Positions 1 through 10,985 of a stretch of 64,000 bases of DNA are shown in pieces. The notes below the pieces were generated by a model. The model was not told where the DNA came from and did not search any database. It saw only the letters and a program-made list of their open reading frames with translations. This stretch comes from Elysia chlorotica (taxonomy: Eukaryota > Mollusca > Gastropoda > Plakobranchidae). Location of the stretch: positions 785,621 to 849,620 of the forward strand of contig RQTK01000026.1 of the NCBI GenBank assembly GCA_003991915.1, written 5' to 3'. The first letter of the stretch is position 1. Each line of letters begins with the position of its first letter. The position numbers were made by a program, and so were the translations under genes.

Positions 1-3000
1 TATGCTATCATATAACTTGAGTCATAAAGTCTATAGCTTTTCTGAAATATTCCACAATTGTGTTACTGAGAGAAATGCAAATAAATACATTTAAAATGAG
101 ATCATGAAACCATCCCAAAATACATGCTCTGATTGTTCAGAATACTTTCACAGGTGGAAAAAAGAGCAAACTTAAAATATTAAAATGATTATGTTGTGAT
201 TGTAAATATTATGTCACGCATAGTGAATTTCAAAACCGGACCGGTGCAAATACATAAGGCTTGAGGTAAAAAGCAGCTGAAAAATTCACAGACGAAAACA
301 CATAAATTGTTGTAAGGACCAACTAGTGTTGTTGTTTTTTAGCATTTTAGATTATCAAAACCTTTTTACAGATCAACAGTTCAAAACAATAATATATGTA
401 TTTCCAATACATGTACATGTAACAGTTTGATTTAACAAGCCACTTGAAAAAAATTCAAGCTCTAAAAGAAACATAAATAAACATTTCAAATCTTTGGTGA
501 AGTCCTTTGTACATCATCAGTTTTCAACTATAACAGGTTCATTATTATTTTATCCAAAAATGCCTTGCTTCTTGTAAGAAGTAGCTTTAAATCTGGAATG
601 AAATTTAGGGCAATATGCTCATCCATTCATTACTGCGCCTGTTACTACTTAATTGTTGGGTCTGACAAACCGTATGGAGTGAAAGAAAAACAAACAAAAA
701 CCTTTTTTTATAATGAAAACAAGCTACTTTTCCCTTACCTCTTGGTTAAAGATACAAGCAGATAATTTCAACATAGGCATCATTCTAAAGTGACATATAA
801 AAGATAGGAATGCTCTATTGTTCTTGTTTTGATCTAAATATCTTGAAATTATATGGCAGTTTTTAAAGGAAAAATCAAAAGTTTAAGATAGATTCCAGCT
901 TTTAGGACTACCCATAGTCATAGTTTGAATTGTGAAAAGAAAATTGGTTTAAACAAACTACAATTAAGTTTATAAAAACAATATTCAACAGGGTGCAAAA
1001 GTATGTTCTACAAAGCTTCTCATTACTGTTATAAAATCAATAACCATTTTAGATTAGCCAGAGTAAGGAAAAATTAAAGGTTTCAATAACTAATAACTTC
1101 TAAGGGTTCTCACTTTTACCAATCTTGTTATCAACGTACTTTCTCTTAGATGGATATTAAATATAAGATTTTGATTTATATTTTTATCGTTACTTTTAAA
1201 TTTAGAGTTTATATAACAAAACTAATAAATCATGTACTGTGCAAAGTAAATGGTGTATTGTAAAGAACCATAAAAGCAGCAAACCTGCGTATGTAGATAT
1301 TTATTGAGATATCGACCCTATCAACTGGTCCTTAAATAGGGGGAGACTCATTTAGAAAGTAAGGATTAGTAAGATTTGCTAAGCAAAATTGTTAAAAGTA
1401 TTTGAATTGTTATGTGTTGGCCTTCATATTTACATTTGAAATCGGGTATGCTTTTCAAATTCTCTATCCTAAAGATGAAATATTACATCAAAGTTATTCA
1501 GTTTTTTAATTTCAATTTCAGTCTAAATTTTTATTAGTATTTTACAACAGATGTCTTTTTTCTTTTGCAAAATATATCAGATTGACAGAAAATATAATTC
1601 TGCATTATTTTCATATGGCAATAGGATGCAAATCACAACCAATATGAAAATGTGGGAAGACAAAACATATTTTGCAATCATTAATTAACACAGAATAGTT
1701 TATAAAGCAATTGGTCAAAGGCATTTCATCTTAAGCTGTGAATAATGATTGCTATTTCTTCAAATTTCATATTGCACTGTTGAATAAGAAGGATTTTTTC
1801 CATGCTGGAAGACAAAATCTGTTCAATCTGTCACATGTAATCATTACTTCAAATTGCATAAGTAGAACCTTCTTTACCTCTTCAATTATATATTGCAGAA
1901 GACAATTTTTGTCTTAGTACAGAAAAAACACACTACTTTCTTGGTTTGCATTGGAATCATATCTGCCCGTTTTATCAGCCACGGCAATAAGAAAATAATT
2001 TTTAAAAAAGGTTAAAATAATTTTAATTGCACATTTAAATTAATATCTTGCAGCATATTATCCTGCTATTAAAATATTACAGGATACTGTACATGTCCTG
2101 AAAAAAATTACATATATTGAATTCATAGAATTATGTTAGCAATCAATCAATCATTAAAATTGTTTATGTCACACAGCCTTATTAACTATTCGATGCAATA
2201 TTATGTGAGTTGTTTTTGTTAAGCAATAATTTTTAAACGATGTAACTATATAGCTTACAGTAGGTACTCTAAACTAAAAATTGAAATTGATAGATCTCTT
2301 GATTCTAAAAATTAAGACACCAGCTTTAATTGTGTAGCTTGATTATGAAAGGAGTTAGGCAATTTTTAAAAATTAAAAAATTTTCCATTCAAAGTCTTAA
2401 AAAATTAGTTTTTTTTTACACTTTTTCTCAACAGGGACAAAAGGAGGAAAAATGCCCAATTTTCAAAAAATCATAAAAGACATCTAGATGCACGGAAATA
2501 GAGAGCACTTCATTCTAAGGGCTTGCTGAATCTCTTTGTAAGATCTATCTAGATCTAGAGTACGAAGGCTCTATCTAAATTAGATCTAATCTAAATTCAA
2601 GGTTTTAACGGCAATGATATAATCTTTGAGAGGTTTTCGATGTAAAAAATGGTTAAATGGAATTAAATTCGCATTTGAGTGTGGTTTTATGTCCAAAAAT
2701 ACACAATTTGCTCGCCAATCATACAGGCAGGGGTGGCTGCCATTGTGGACTGGTGGCTATCGAAGTTTTTGTACCCTAAGTCCGCAAGTCAGTGACAAAG
2801 CAATTGCGATTTTGGTCAGAGGTGGCTCTAGTCTTTCGCCTTGCAAATGAATCTGGCGCATTGATAATGCTTTACCCACATTCATTTTAAAAGAGAAATT
2901 GACAAGCTTTACAATGATATATTTTTAACGTTGGAATTCCGACCCTTTCCAGAAAAAAATCAACTTCGAAATTTTCAATGTGAAATTTCTCAAAGTAAAA

Positions 3001-3837
3001 CTTATAGTACTATATCGAAAAATATATCAAAATAAACCTTATCTTTCACACTTCTCAAAGATTTACGAGAATCCTCTAACAGTCTGATTCATGCGCGAGG
3101 TCTTTAAATAGACGAAGGGAATTCCAGAAGCCCCGGTCGCTAGTTCAGCGGGTTTATCATATTTTTAGTACGCGATAAAAGACTATTCATTTTATGAAGC
3201 AGCATGTATTACACACCAATCAAAACAGCAAGAACTAAGCTTTTTGATGATATCTTTCATTTTAATATATGTTTAATAGTTTTTATACACCAACCCTTGA
3301 ATACCTTCGTTCTACAGCTCAGTTGTTGCCTGAGCCTGAAAAAACAGCCTGTTTAGAGTACCTACTTACAGCCCTTAAAACCATAACCTAAAACATACAA
3401 CTTAAATTCTAACTAATAGTTCAATCTTGCACATACAAAAACATATTTATTAAAATTGCTGTTCTCACTCTTGACTAAATCGGTACATTTAAACACAAAT
3501 TGAAAGTAAAGTGGCATGTGAAGATATATCTTGGAGTAGGACTAGTTCACCACTAAACTTCATACTCGAAAAAAAAAAAAAAGGGTAAAAAAAAAAGAGT
3601 TAAGGCACTGAAAATAAAAATAAGGAAGACAAGCATTAATAGTTTTTGATAACAATGCATATATAACTTCTTGTGACATTTCATGGACTTAATAAATAAA
3701 TTGAAACTGATTGCTCAAAAACTGCATTTAGCGGAACGGAAAGCTAAAACGCGGGTGTTTGATTTTGTCAACATCTACAAGTCTAAACATGGTAATTCAA
3801 CAATGTTAAAGAAATAAATAACATACACTTAAACACT
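1..3837. other. AT-rich non-coding stretch, partly phosphatase 3' UTR
   Basis: No convincing coding exon on either strand. The right part should be the 3' UTR of the minus-strand acid phosphatase that stops at 3838. A minus-strand AATAAA (TTTATT on the plus strand) lies near 3447. A somewhat GC-richer patch occurs near 2690-2860 and 3085-3180, but I see no gene in it. A TACATGTACATGTA palindrome lies near 408-421. Confidence 0.5.
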
Positions 3838-4636
3838 TTAAACACTATCCTCATCTTCATTATTTTCATAATTGTTATGATACTCTATTACCGCTCCATT
3901 TTGTCTTCTTGTGTCACCGTTATCATGATTATGCTCATCTTCTTCATCACTATCTACAGCGCTATGGATCAAGCCATACTGGTCCTGGTTGGAGCCTTGT
4001 CTTATTTGAAGCTTGTAGCTGTAAGCTTTGTAACAACTGAAGGCGCTTACACCAATAAGAGCAACTATTGCACATAATAGAACTGGGAACATTCCTGGGG
4101 AAAAGAGAAAACCTATTTTTAGAAGTTTTCCTTTTTTTTTTTTCAAAGACAGGAAAAACATTTTGAAGGAAGACATGGCAATAAGACTAATTATAATTAA
4201 GAAGGGTGTGGGTGTTTTTTTTTTTTTGTTTTTTTTTTTTTTTTTTGCATCATCCTATTTCAACAAGATTAATATCTTTAAGCTTTGATAAAGGATTTGT
4301 AACAGTATTGCTTATTTAATTTTCATTGATCATTTTTTCCTTTATTTATTTGTTAAATTTTATTTTTATTATTTTGTCAACAAAGAATCATTGTTTTGTC
4401 ATGTCAATACTCTTGAAAAGTGAACAAGGATGTGTTTGAAACTGATGTTGATATCCTTAAGTTAGGAATTTGCATTTTTAAGACTTTTTACTATCTCATT
4501 CTGGTTAAAAAAATTAACATATATAGGAATTTTGTGCCAGGTTTTCAGATGATTTACATAAAAGATAAATTTTCTAACTTTGTAACCAATGTAAAAAATC
4601 TGAAGGTATCATTGTCAAAACGTAGGGGGTAGAGAC

Positions 4637-4668
<32 letters not shown>

Positions 4669-4693
4669 GGGGAGAGAGANNNNNNNNNNNNNN

Positions 4694-4739
<46 letters not shown>

Positions 4740-7700
4740 CAGTCAGACAGAAGGAACCTAAATTTGTGGAGAGAGAGAGAAAGAGAAAAGAGAAAGGAGA
4801 AAGACGGTAAAATTTGTGGCGATAGAAACAGAGAGAAAGAATAAAGAAAGGTCGAGTTTAAATTTAGGGTGATAGGGTGATGAAGAGAAAGAGTGTAAGA
4901 CTAAGGAGGATGAGATAAGAAGAAGAAGAAGAAGAAGAGGAGGAGGAGGAGGAGAAGAAGAAGAAGAAATGGGTCCAAGCCTAATTTGTAGAGAGAGAGA
5001 GAGTTGGTTGATTGGTTTGGTTGGTTTAACGTTCAACAGCAGCACTATATAGGCTATATTGTGGACGGGCCCCAAGACGGACGTCTGACAATTTTATGTT
5101 TGGCCACACACGAGACAGGGTGGGGATACCATGACTCTTGTCTCAGCAGGTCACATTATACTGACACCGACCCAACCAGTAGGGAACGCAACAGCCAGGA
5201 TTCAAACTCGGGACCTTTTGCGTCGGAAGCTTCCCCCGCCGCCCCCCACCCCCGTACAGGGAGAGAGAGAGAGACAAAGAGACAAAGATAAAGAAGGTCA
5301 AACTTAAATGTGTGGAGGGAAGGAAAGAGAGCGAAAGAGAGGTTTAACGTCCAACAGCAGCACTATATAGGCTATATTGTGGACGGGCCCCAAGACGGAC
5401 GTCTGACAATTTTATGTGCTGCCACACACGGGCGGGGATACCATGACTTCTGTCTCAGCCGATCACATTATACTGACACCGACCCAACCAATAGGGAACG
5501 CAACAGCCAGTGAGTGAGTGAGTGAGCTTGATTTTACAGCACGGTAACGGCTATATAGACTTAATTTAGTACTGGATTTCTAAATCTATATAGATTGGAA
5601 GTACATTTTTTTCAAGCTTACTTGAAAACAAAAGAGCCTAATATTGTTTTCAAGTTAAATTACAACAGGATTTTAGTTTATCAGCTCAAATCAACAACAG
5701 AATTTGAGTGAAAAAAAAAATGCCATCGCTCATGATGTCGCATAAGTTCAGTGCATAGGAAATTCTTGGCTAAATTCTGGAGAGCTTGACATCATCGGCT
5801 ATGTTGAGTCCAGCCAAGAAACTTTCAGAGTTAGATCTAGGACATGATCATTTTAAGTAAGTGAGAACTCTGGTACATGTACAGTTAAAACAAAACTTGG
5901 CCAAATTGATGTTAATTAATAGTACAATACAAAGAAAAGCCAATCACCAAGAAAGAGATAAATGATAATTAACAAATTCAAGAAAGCAAGCGAAACGTAC
6001 TTAAATGTTTGTTTCGAGCGATAGGCCTTAACATTAGAAATAAAAAGTTAAAAGAAAAATTATCCAACTGCACATGCTCAATTTAAATTCGGAATCATCA
6101 TCATCATCATCATCGGTATTTTGATTAACGTGCATCCAAGCTGTCTTCACACGTGTTGTGGTTGCAAGGTCACAGCTATAGATACACTTCTTGGTTTTCT
6201 GATAGTGGAGACAATATTGTCAGAAACTTGCCGATCAACTGCGGAAATCCATGATCCACTGTTGACTGTTAGCCGCTGATAGAGTGGCGGATTGCCGACA
6301 TGTTGATAATATGACGTCACTCAAGTTTTGGACGTAATATTTAGCCGACCGGCCGTTATTGTCGGAAATCCATTGTCGGCACACACGCTGGTCTATGCCT
6401 AGAGAGGTCCTTGCAATATATTGAGCCTAAATTTCGCTGTGCAGGCTTGAAATTCTGATCTGGTGCTTTTTTGTCTAGTCTACTCATTGGTTAATTTTTC
6501 CTCTCTATCATTTGTTATTTGTATACGTGATGGGGGGTGCTGTGGGTTTGGGGTAGAACATCGGCTTCCGACGCAAAAGGTCCATGGTCCTAGCCATGGC
6601 GAATTTCCTCGCTAATGGCTGGGTCGGTGTTAGTTTAATGTGATAGGCTGGGACGGGAGTCATGGTATCCCCGCCCCATCCCGTGTGACATAAATTTGTC
6701 ATACATCATTCTTTGTGCCCGTCCACAATATAGCCTATATAGTGCTGATGTTGTGACGTTAAACCAACTCAACTACTCAACTGTTTACATAATGACTGCC
6801 ACAATGGTAGATCTGATCGCTTATCAGCAAATTGGTGCAGACAAATAATGCTAAGAGATTTTATACCAAATAGTATATCATTTATTTTATTTTGTATTTC
6901 TTAACATAATGACATAAATTAACCATCAGTTGTCTTCGTACATCAGTATTAGGGACAATATTCAACAGCATATCTAACACTCTTCTGGCAAAACATGTAG
7001 ACAAATTCTGAACAAAGAGTAAAAGGAACCTCTATATGCCATAACATATTTTTTAAATTGTATCTGCAGCACAAAAACAATAGAACCAAGCAATGCTAAA
7101 GGCAACACTTACTTTCATCCATTTGTGAACCGGCACCAGAGGAGTCGGGGCAAACGTCATTCCACTCATCATCCGACAGAATGAACATCCTGTGCATGCC
7201 GTCAAAAACCTTCAACGGACACAGTTCTAGTTCACATCCTAAGGAAAACAAATATGAGTTAAAACCCAGTGATGTTCAAATTGCTTACACTCTCCTTCCC
7301 ACATACACTAACACACAAAAACTATATACAAGCTGTAATCATTAGCCACTTTATGCATTTGAACAGTGTGGTTTAAAACATAAGTTTAACCTTCCTGTTT
7401 TATAATTAAATCATTGTTCACCCAAATTCCTTTTCATTCAGAGAATAGACAATATATAAGCAAAAGATTTCAGACTGTTTCTTCATATGAGAATTTCTTC
7501 TGTTCAGTTTCTCCTATTGCTTAGTGTGAAAGGGGGTCTTTCTTGTTGATTGTATATCATATGCACATAAGCAATATCATTCTGATTTATAAATGTTTGT
7601 ATTTAGAGTGTTTGTTTTTTTTGTATTTTTTGAATTAGATAATGTAGATGCAGATCAGCTATTTTAAATTCTACTTTTTCAATTTATCTAAAAACAACCA

Positions 7701-8111
7701 TTCTTCAATGCCATCAACATTATTATTTATAGGATATATATTTTTGGCAAAATTGTGTTTGGACTTTGAAAGTGAAATTTGAAAAATTTAAAGGTTTGAT
7801 GTTAGAAGTAAACATTTATTTTTTTCTATTTTTTTTTTACAACAAAAATATAATCATACTTATATATCAAATCATGATGAATTTGTTTCATTAAACATGA
7901 CTTTTAATCAAAGTTTCTTTAACAAGGCTCAAAACTCACTTGCTGCTATAAGAGTTTGCACTGGGTGAGTTGATGAATTCCTGTAAAGAAGCTTCACAAA
8001 ATATTGGTCGTGTATTAAGTGAAGTTCAATTATGAAGGCAGCTGAGTATGGCACTTGAAGAAAATTGTCCACTCCCAGAATAGACATCAGAGGAGCCACA
8101 GTTGTATCGTG
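3838..8111 (-). CDS. Histidine acid phosphatase, lysosomal/prostatic type, membrane-anchored (C-terminal exons only)
   Basis: Three exons read in one frame: 8111-7940, 7238-7113 and 4094-3838, each flanked by AG/GT, with phase-1 joins. The first opens with the family's catalytic HD motif (HDTTVAPLMSILGVDN), where Asp is the expected proton donor for phosphomonoester hydrolysis. It continues FVKLLYRNSS, like the family's 'YFRNES' strand. The second exon encodes CELELCPLKVF, matching the cysteine-rich 'gC...CPL..F' segment. The last encodes a membrane segment (MFPVLLCAIVALIGVSAFSC) and an acidic cytosolic tail of about 60 residues with YGLI, a YxxPhi-type sorting motif. This is the layout of lysosomal acid phosphatase (ACP2): lumenal enzyme, one membrane span, short tail. 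About 183 residues are seen of an expected 420 or so. The RHGxRxP N-terminal half was not found in the window. Confidence 0.82.
4629..4740. repeat. (GA)n microsatellite with assembly gap
   Basis: Nearly pure GA dinucleotides interrupted by 14 N at 4680-4693. GA-rich sequence continues weakly to about 4870, and a GAA/GAG trinucleotide tract lies at about 4917-4970. Confidence 0.95.
5004..5260 (-). repeat. tRNA-derived SINE, copy 1 (minus)
   Basis: Reads in reverse as the same element found at 6528 and 54140. The 3' body ends with TTTAACGTTCAACAGCAGC, followed by the block ACTATATAGGCTATATTGTG. The tRNA-like head, with B-box-like GATTCAAACTCGGGACC, lies at the right. Confidence 0.8.
5341..5512 (-). 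repeat. tRNA-derived SINE, copy 2 (minus, head missing)
   Basis: Repeats the 3' body of copy 1 almost word for word (CAACAGCAGCACTATATAGG and the following 150 bases). It ends in a GTGA run before the tRNA-like head, so it is 5' truncated. The two copies lie 80 bases apart in the same orientation, separated by GA-rich sequence. Confidence 0.8.
6094..6135 (-). mobile_element. LINE 3' tail with (CAT)n
   Basis: The (CAT)n-CGGTATTTTGATTAACGTGCA string is identical to the 3' end of the LINE fragment at 18725. It marks a second, extremely 5'-truncated copy, or a non-autonomous relative using the same tail. Confidence 0.6.
6528..6775 (+). repeat. tRNA-derived SINE, copy 3 (plus)
   Basis: tRNA-like head (GGGGTAGAACATCGGCTTCC, then a degraded B box), a body with TTTAATGTGA and GGAGTCATGGTATCCCCGCC, and the 3' end ACTATATAGGCTATATTGTG in reverse complement, ending GTTAAACCAACTCAAC. 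Full length and moderately diverged. Confidence 0.85.
7239..7939. other. Phosphatase intron, AT-rich
   Basis: Intron between the HD-motif exon and the cysteine-rich exon. AT-rich; nothing else recognised. Confidence 0.7.
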
Positions 8112-10028
8112 CTGAGGAAACCAAAATCAACAACGTAAGGAGATGAGAATAGTGGACATTAAGGTTAGACTTTGCCAAAATATTCAAGTTGCACAGGCTT
8201 AGTTACTTGCATTAGTTGTTTAAGCAAAATTTTTCTCAGGCCTGGCCTCAATATCACACCAACATGATAGATAGGTAATGCTGAATAAAGAATTTTGAAT
8301 GTCACTGGGATTCAGTGATGTCTATTAATCCCTGCCGCGCTTTAAAGGCTGCCCGACAGACAGATGGCCAGTCTGGGTCTGGCACAGGTGACTGGGTGTG
8401 AAAAAATGGGGTGTGGCATGACTGTTCACCTGGCTTGACTGTTGTGCTGTTATCGCCATATTTTTTTCCATTATTTCTATTTATAAGTTCATAAAACTGT
8501 ATATTTCTATTGCGCTGAGAAGTTGGTTGATTTCACTATCTTGTTTGTTTCTGCTTTTTAATAATCGTTTATTACTAATCATGTGGGAGGAATAAAGGAG
8601 AAGCCAGTTATTACTTTCTTTCCTGCAGGTGATCACAATTAAACTTTAATTTTAAATAGCTGTGGGTGTAGTATGTTTCAGTTTTAATCCTTTTTTACAT
8701 GGAACAACATTCCTACTGTGTGTCTCTTGACTGAAAGGCTTATGCGTATAGAACCCTTGTAGTCCCAATTGAAAGTTCTATAATACAGAAATGAAAATAT
8801 TAGCAGAAGATCAATCCAGAGCATTAATGCAGGAGATATCTGGCGCTGTATATTGCTAAAAATGCCATCATCAAATAAATGTTATGTGCCATAGGTTTCC
8901 TACAGAGATGTGCAGAAAAAAGGGGGTGGGTGGAAAAAAAGCGGTGACGTCAAAGATTTGAACCCTGGACCTCCTGCACCTCAGTTCCGAGCACTGCAGA
9001 CTGAGCTATCTTTATGCCCCTACTAAGCCACCGCTAATAATATTTAAATTTAATTAGATTTACATCCCACGAATTTCTAGAAAAATATCAGACCATATTG
9101 TTGGACACCTGTCAAGTATTACACCGTCTGCTTGCGAATGCACGCCACTATTGTGAGGCCGATATATGGTGAGGCGGTATTGAGCAACGATTATCAAGCT
9201 ATGCACCGCCAATTACAGAATGCGTCGGCCTACTATCCAGATGAACTCAGTTCGTTGTAAAAGTGAGCCAGTTGCAATTACAAGCCCACAGTAACACGAA
9301 CAGAACAGGCCTGAGTTCAACATGCAATACAGCCAGCGCCTGTTTCACATCAGTGTGTGTTTGTCTGTCTTTGTGTCTCGTCGGGTAGCATTTGACACTT
9401 CTATGTGAATCTGTCAAAGCATGGCTTTCATCACCCATCTTCCCCTACAGCAATGGTCTAACCGTCCTTATACACGGGGCTAAACACCGCCAGGTTACCT
9501 GAGATTTCTACAGGGGTTATCTTGCTCCTTCCTCATCCCTTTCCTTTCTTAGAGATTAGGGCTATCATCAGTGATATAAAACCGTTTAAATGTGACTGGG
9601 AGGCTGAAAATCCTCAAAACTATTCATTGATTTCATTGGTTGACATTTTAAGAGCCTGTACACCAGTCCACGGGTGTCTCGTGGGATAGAGAAAGAAGGA
9701 ATAAAGGATGAATGAAGGCCCACTACCAGTGGCATTTGGTCGCCCCACCCCAGTTGTGAGGTGCTAAGCCAGTGAGGTAGCTGCGAGAGGAACCAGTAGT
9801 TCTTTCACAGCGAGGCAGTCAACTGACAGGCCATGCTTTATGGGTTAATTAGTCTCTTAAGAAGATAACTAGAAGAGAGAATTGTTCTTAAGGCTAAAGT
9901 AGAAAGAAAACTAAACTGGTTTTAAGTCAATAGGACTTTGTTTTATATGGATGAAATCTTTACAACTCGATGAAAAAATATAAATTCCAAGTATATTTTA
10001 CTCAAACTTTTGTGTCTTTTCTTTGCAG
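8112..10028. other. Junction between two 5'-incomplete genes
   Basis: This stretch separates the phosphatase fragment (minus) from the carrier fragment (plus). The missing exons of both should lie here or beyond, yet I find neither the RHGxRxP motif nor a PLD-type carrier motif. It holds a tRNA-like SINE head (8945-9025, minus) and two GC-richer patches (about 8330-8460 and 9450-9830) of unknown origin that look like repeats. Confidence 0.5.
8945..9025 (-). repeat. tRNA-like SINE head (minus)
   Basis: In reverse the sequence reads ATAGCTCAGTCTGCAGTG (A-box-like) and, 40 bases on, GGTCCAGGGTTCAAATC (B-box-like). The outer arms do not pair as an acceptor stem, so it is a SINE head or tRNA pseudogene rather than a working tRNA gene. 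Confidence 0.55.
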
Positions 10029-10985
10029 AGTATTATGTCTTGTGCCGTCGATATAGCAAAGTCTGGGCCATTAGGATTCTTCAAGGTAAGACATAATTAA
10101 AATGTACAAATGTCAATCCTAAGTTTTAATCTTATTTTAGATATTAATGATTATGCAAGCATACAAGAATCTATAAATGATCTAAAGGCATGAAAACATT
10201 CAAGTTTCTGATTTTCAGGGATATTGAAACTCAAACTTACATTCATTTTTTGGCAGAAAGTAAATTTAATGAAATCTAATATTTTTAGCACAGTGTTTTC
10301 CCTTCTGTGGCCTCTCTGTTCTTCGAACCACCCCCCTGTGGCTAACAAAGTATTGAATTTCAAAAAGTGCCAAATTATTTCAAAGTTGGTAAAATTTGGG
10401 GATGACAAGTAGGAAGTCTCATAGAGTACATTATTAAAGTTGTCCCAATAGTTTTATGTCCTCTAAGTTTCCGAAGGAATCGTATGTGGGCATCAGCTGA
10501 GATTTGAATCTTGGTCACCCGTGAGCTAGTCCAGAGCGCTACTGAATGAACTATTGGGCCCTTTAGATTTAGGTAATCACCAACTTCAGAAGGCCCCTAT
10601 CGAGACAATACAATTATCTATTACGTAATTCCTCCACAGACTCATAATTTTTTGTTGTTCTTTGTTTATCTAAATTTGACTGCTCCAGTGTATTTTATTG
10701 CTAACTATTTTATCTCTAGTGTTGTAATGTAAAAAGTATTAGAGATCATTTTCTTGGCTGCCATGGTTGTTCTATTTTGAGTGCAGTATTAGAAAGTTAT
10801 AAAACCCATAGTCTCTATATTTGTATTTAATTTATTTTTGCCTATACATGTAATTCCTACACTGTTTCTTAAACCCTCACCCTCCTCAGGGTTTTGTTCC
10901 AGCCTTTGTCAGACTCGGCCCACACACAGTTCTCACATTCGTGTTCCTGGAGCAAATACGACAAAACTTTGGTGCAGATAGCTAA
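10029..10985 (+). CDS. SLC25A10: Mitochondrial dicarboxylate carrier, SLC25A10-like (last two exons only)
   Basis: Two exons, 10029-10085 (57 bases) and 10890-10985, both in phase 0 with good AG/GT borders. They encode SIMSCAVDIAKSGPLGFFK, then GFVPAFVRLGPHTVLTFVF and LEQIRQNFGADS before a TAA. Human SLC25A10 ends GVFHCAVETAKLGPLAFYK, then GLVPAGIRLIPHTVLTFVF, LEQLRKNFG; both the wording and the position of this exon join match. The carrier exchanges malate or succinate for phosphate or sulfate across the inner mitochondrial membrane. What is seen is the matrix loop of the third repeat (G.L.FYKG) and transmembrane helix 6. About 50 of roughly 290 residues are present; the upstream exons were not found anywhere to the left. 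It could be a partial duplicate or an intact gene cut by the assembly. Confidence 0.85.
10487..10562 (-). repeat. tRNA-like SINE head inside the carrier intron (minus)
   Basis: In reverse: ATAGTTCATTCAGTAGCGC (A-box-like), then GACCAAGATTCAAATCTC (B-box-like). Similar in layout to the copy at 8945. Confidence 0.5.

Larger units (their letters stand above)
4095..7112. other. Last intron of the acid phosphatase gene, rich in repeats
   Basis: Intron between the cysteine-rich exon and the membrane-anchor exon. It contains a (GA)n tract with a 14-base gap, a GAA/GAG tract, two SINE copies in minus orientation, one SINE in plus orientation and a short LINE tail with (CAT)n. These are listed separately. 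No extra exon was seen. Confidence 0.6.

Noticed and set aside
3838-4176. An independent small membrane protein starting MSSFKMFF
   Set aside because: The first residues lie in intron sequence; the part after the acceptor at 4094 joins in phase with upstream phosphatase exons.
5004-5513. Open frames repeating HYIGYIVDGPQDGRLTIL
   Set aside because: Translations of two SINE copies, not a gene.
8945-9025. A true tRNA gene
   Set aside because: A- and B-box-like blocks are present but the acceptor arms do not pair; SINE head or pseudogene is more likely.
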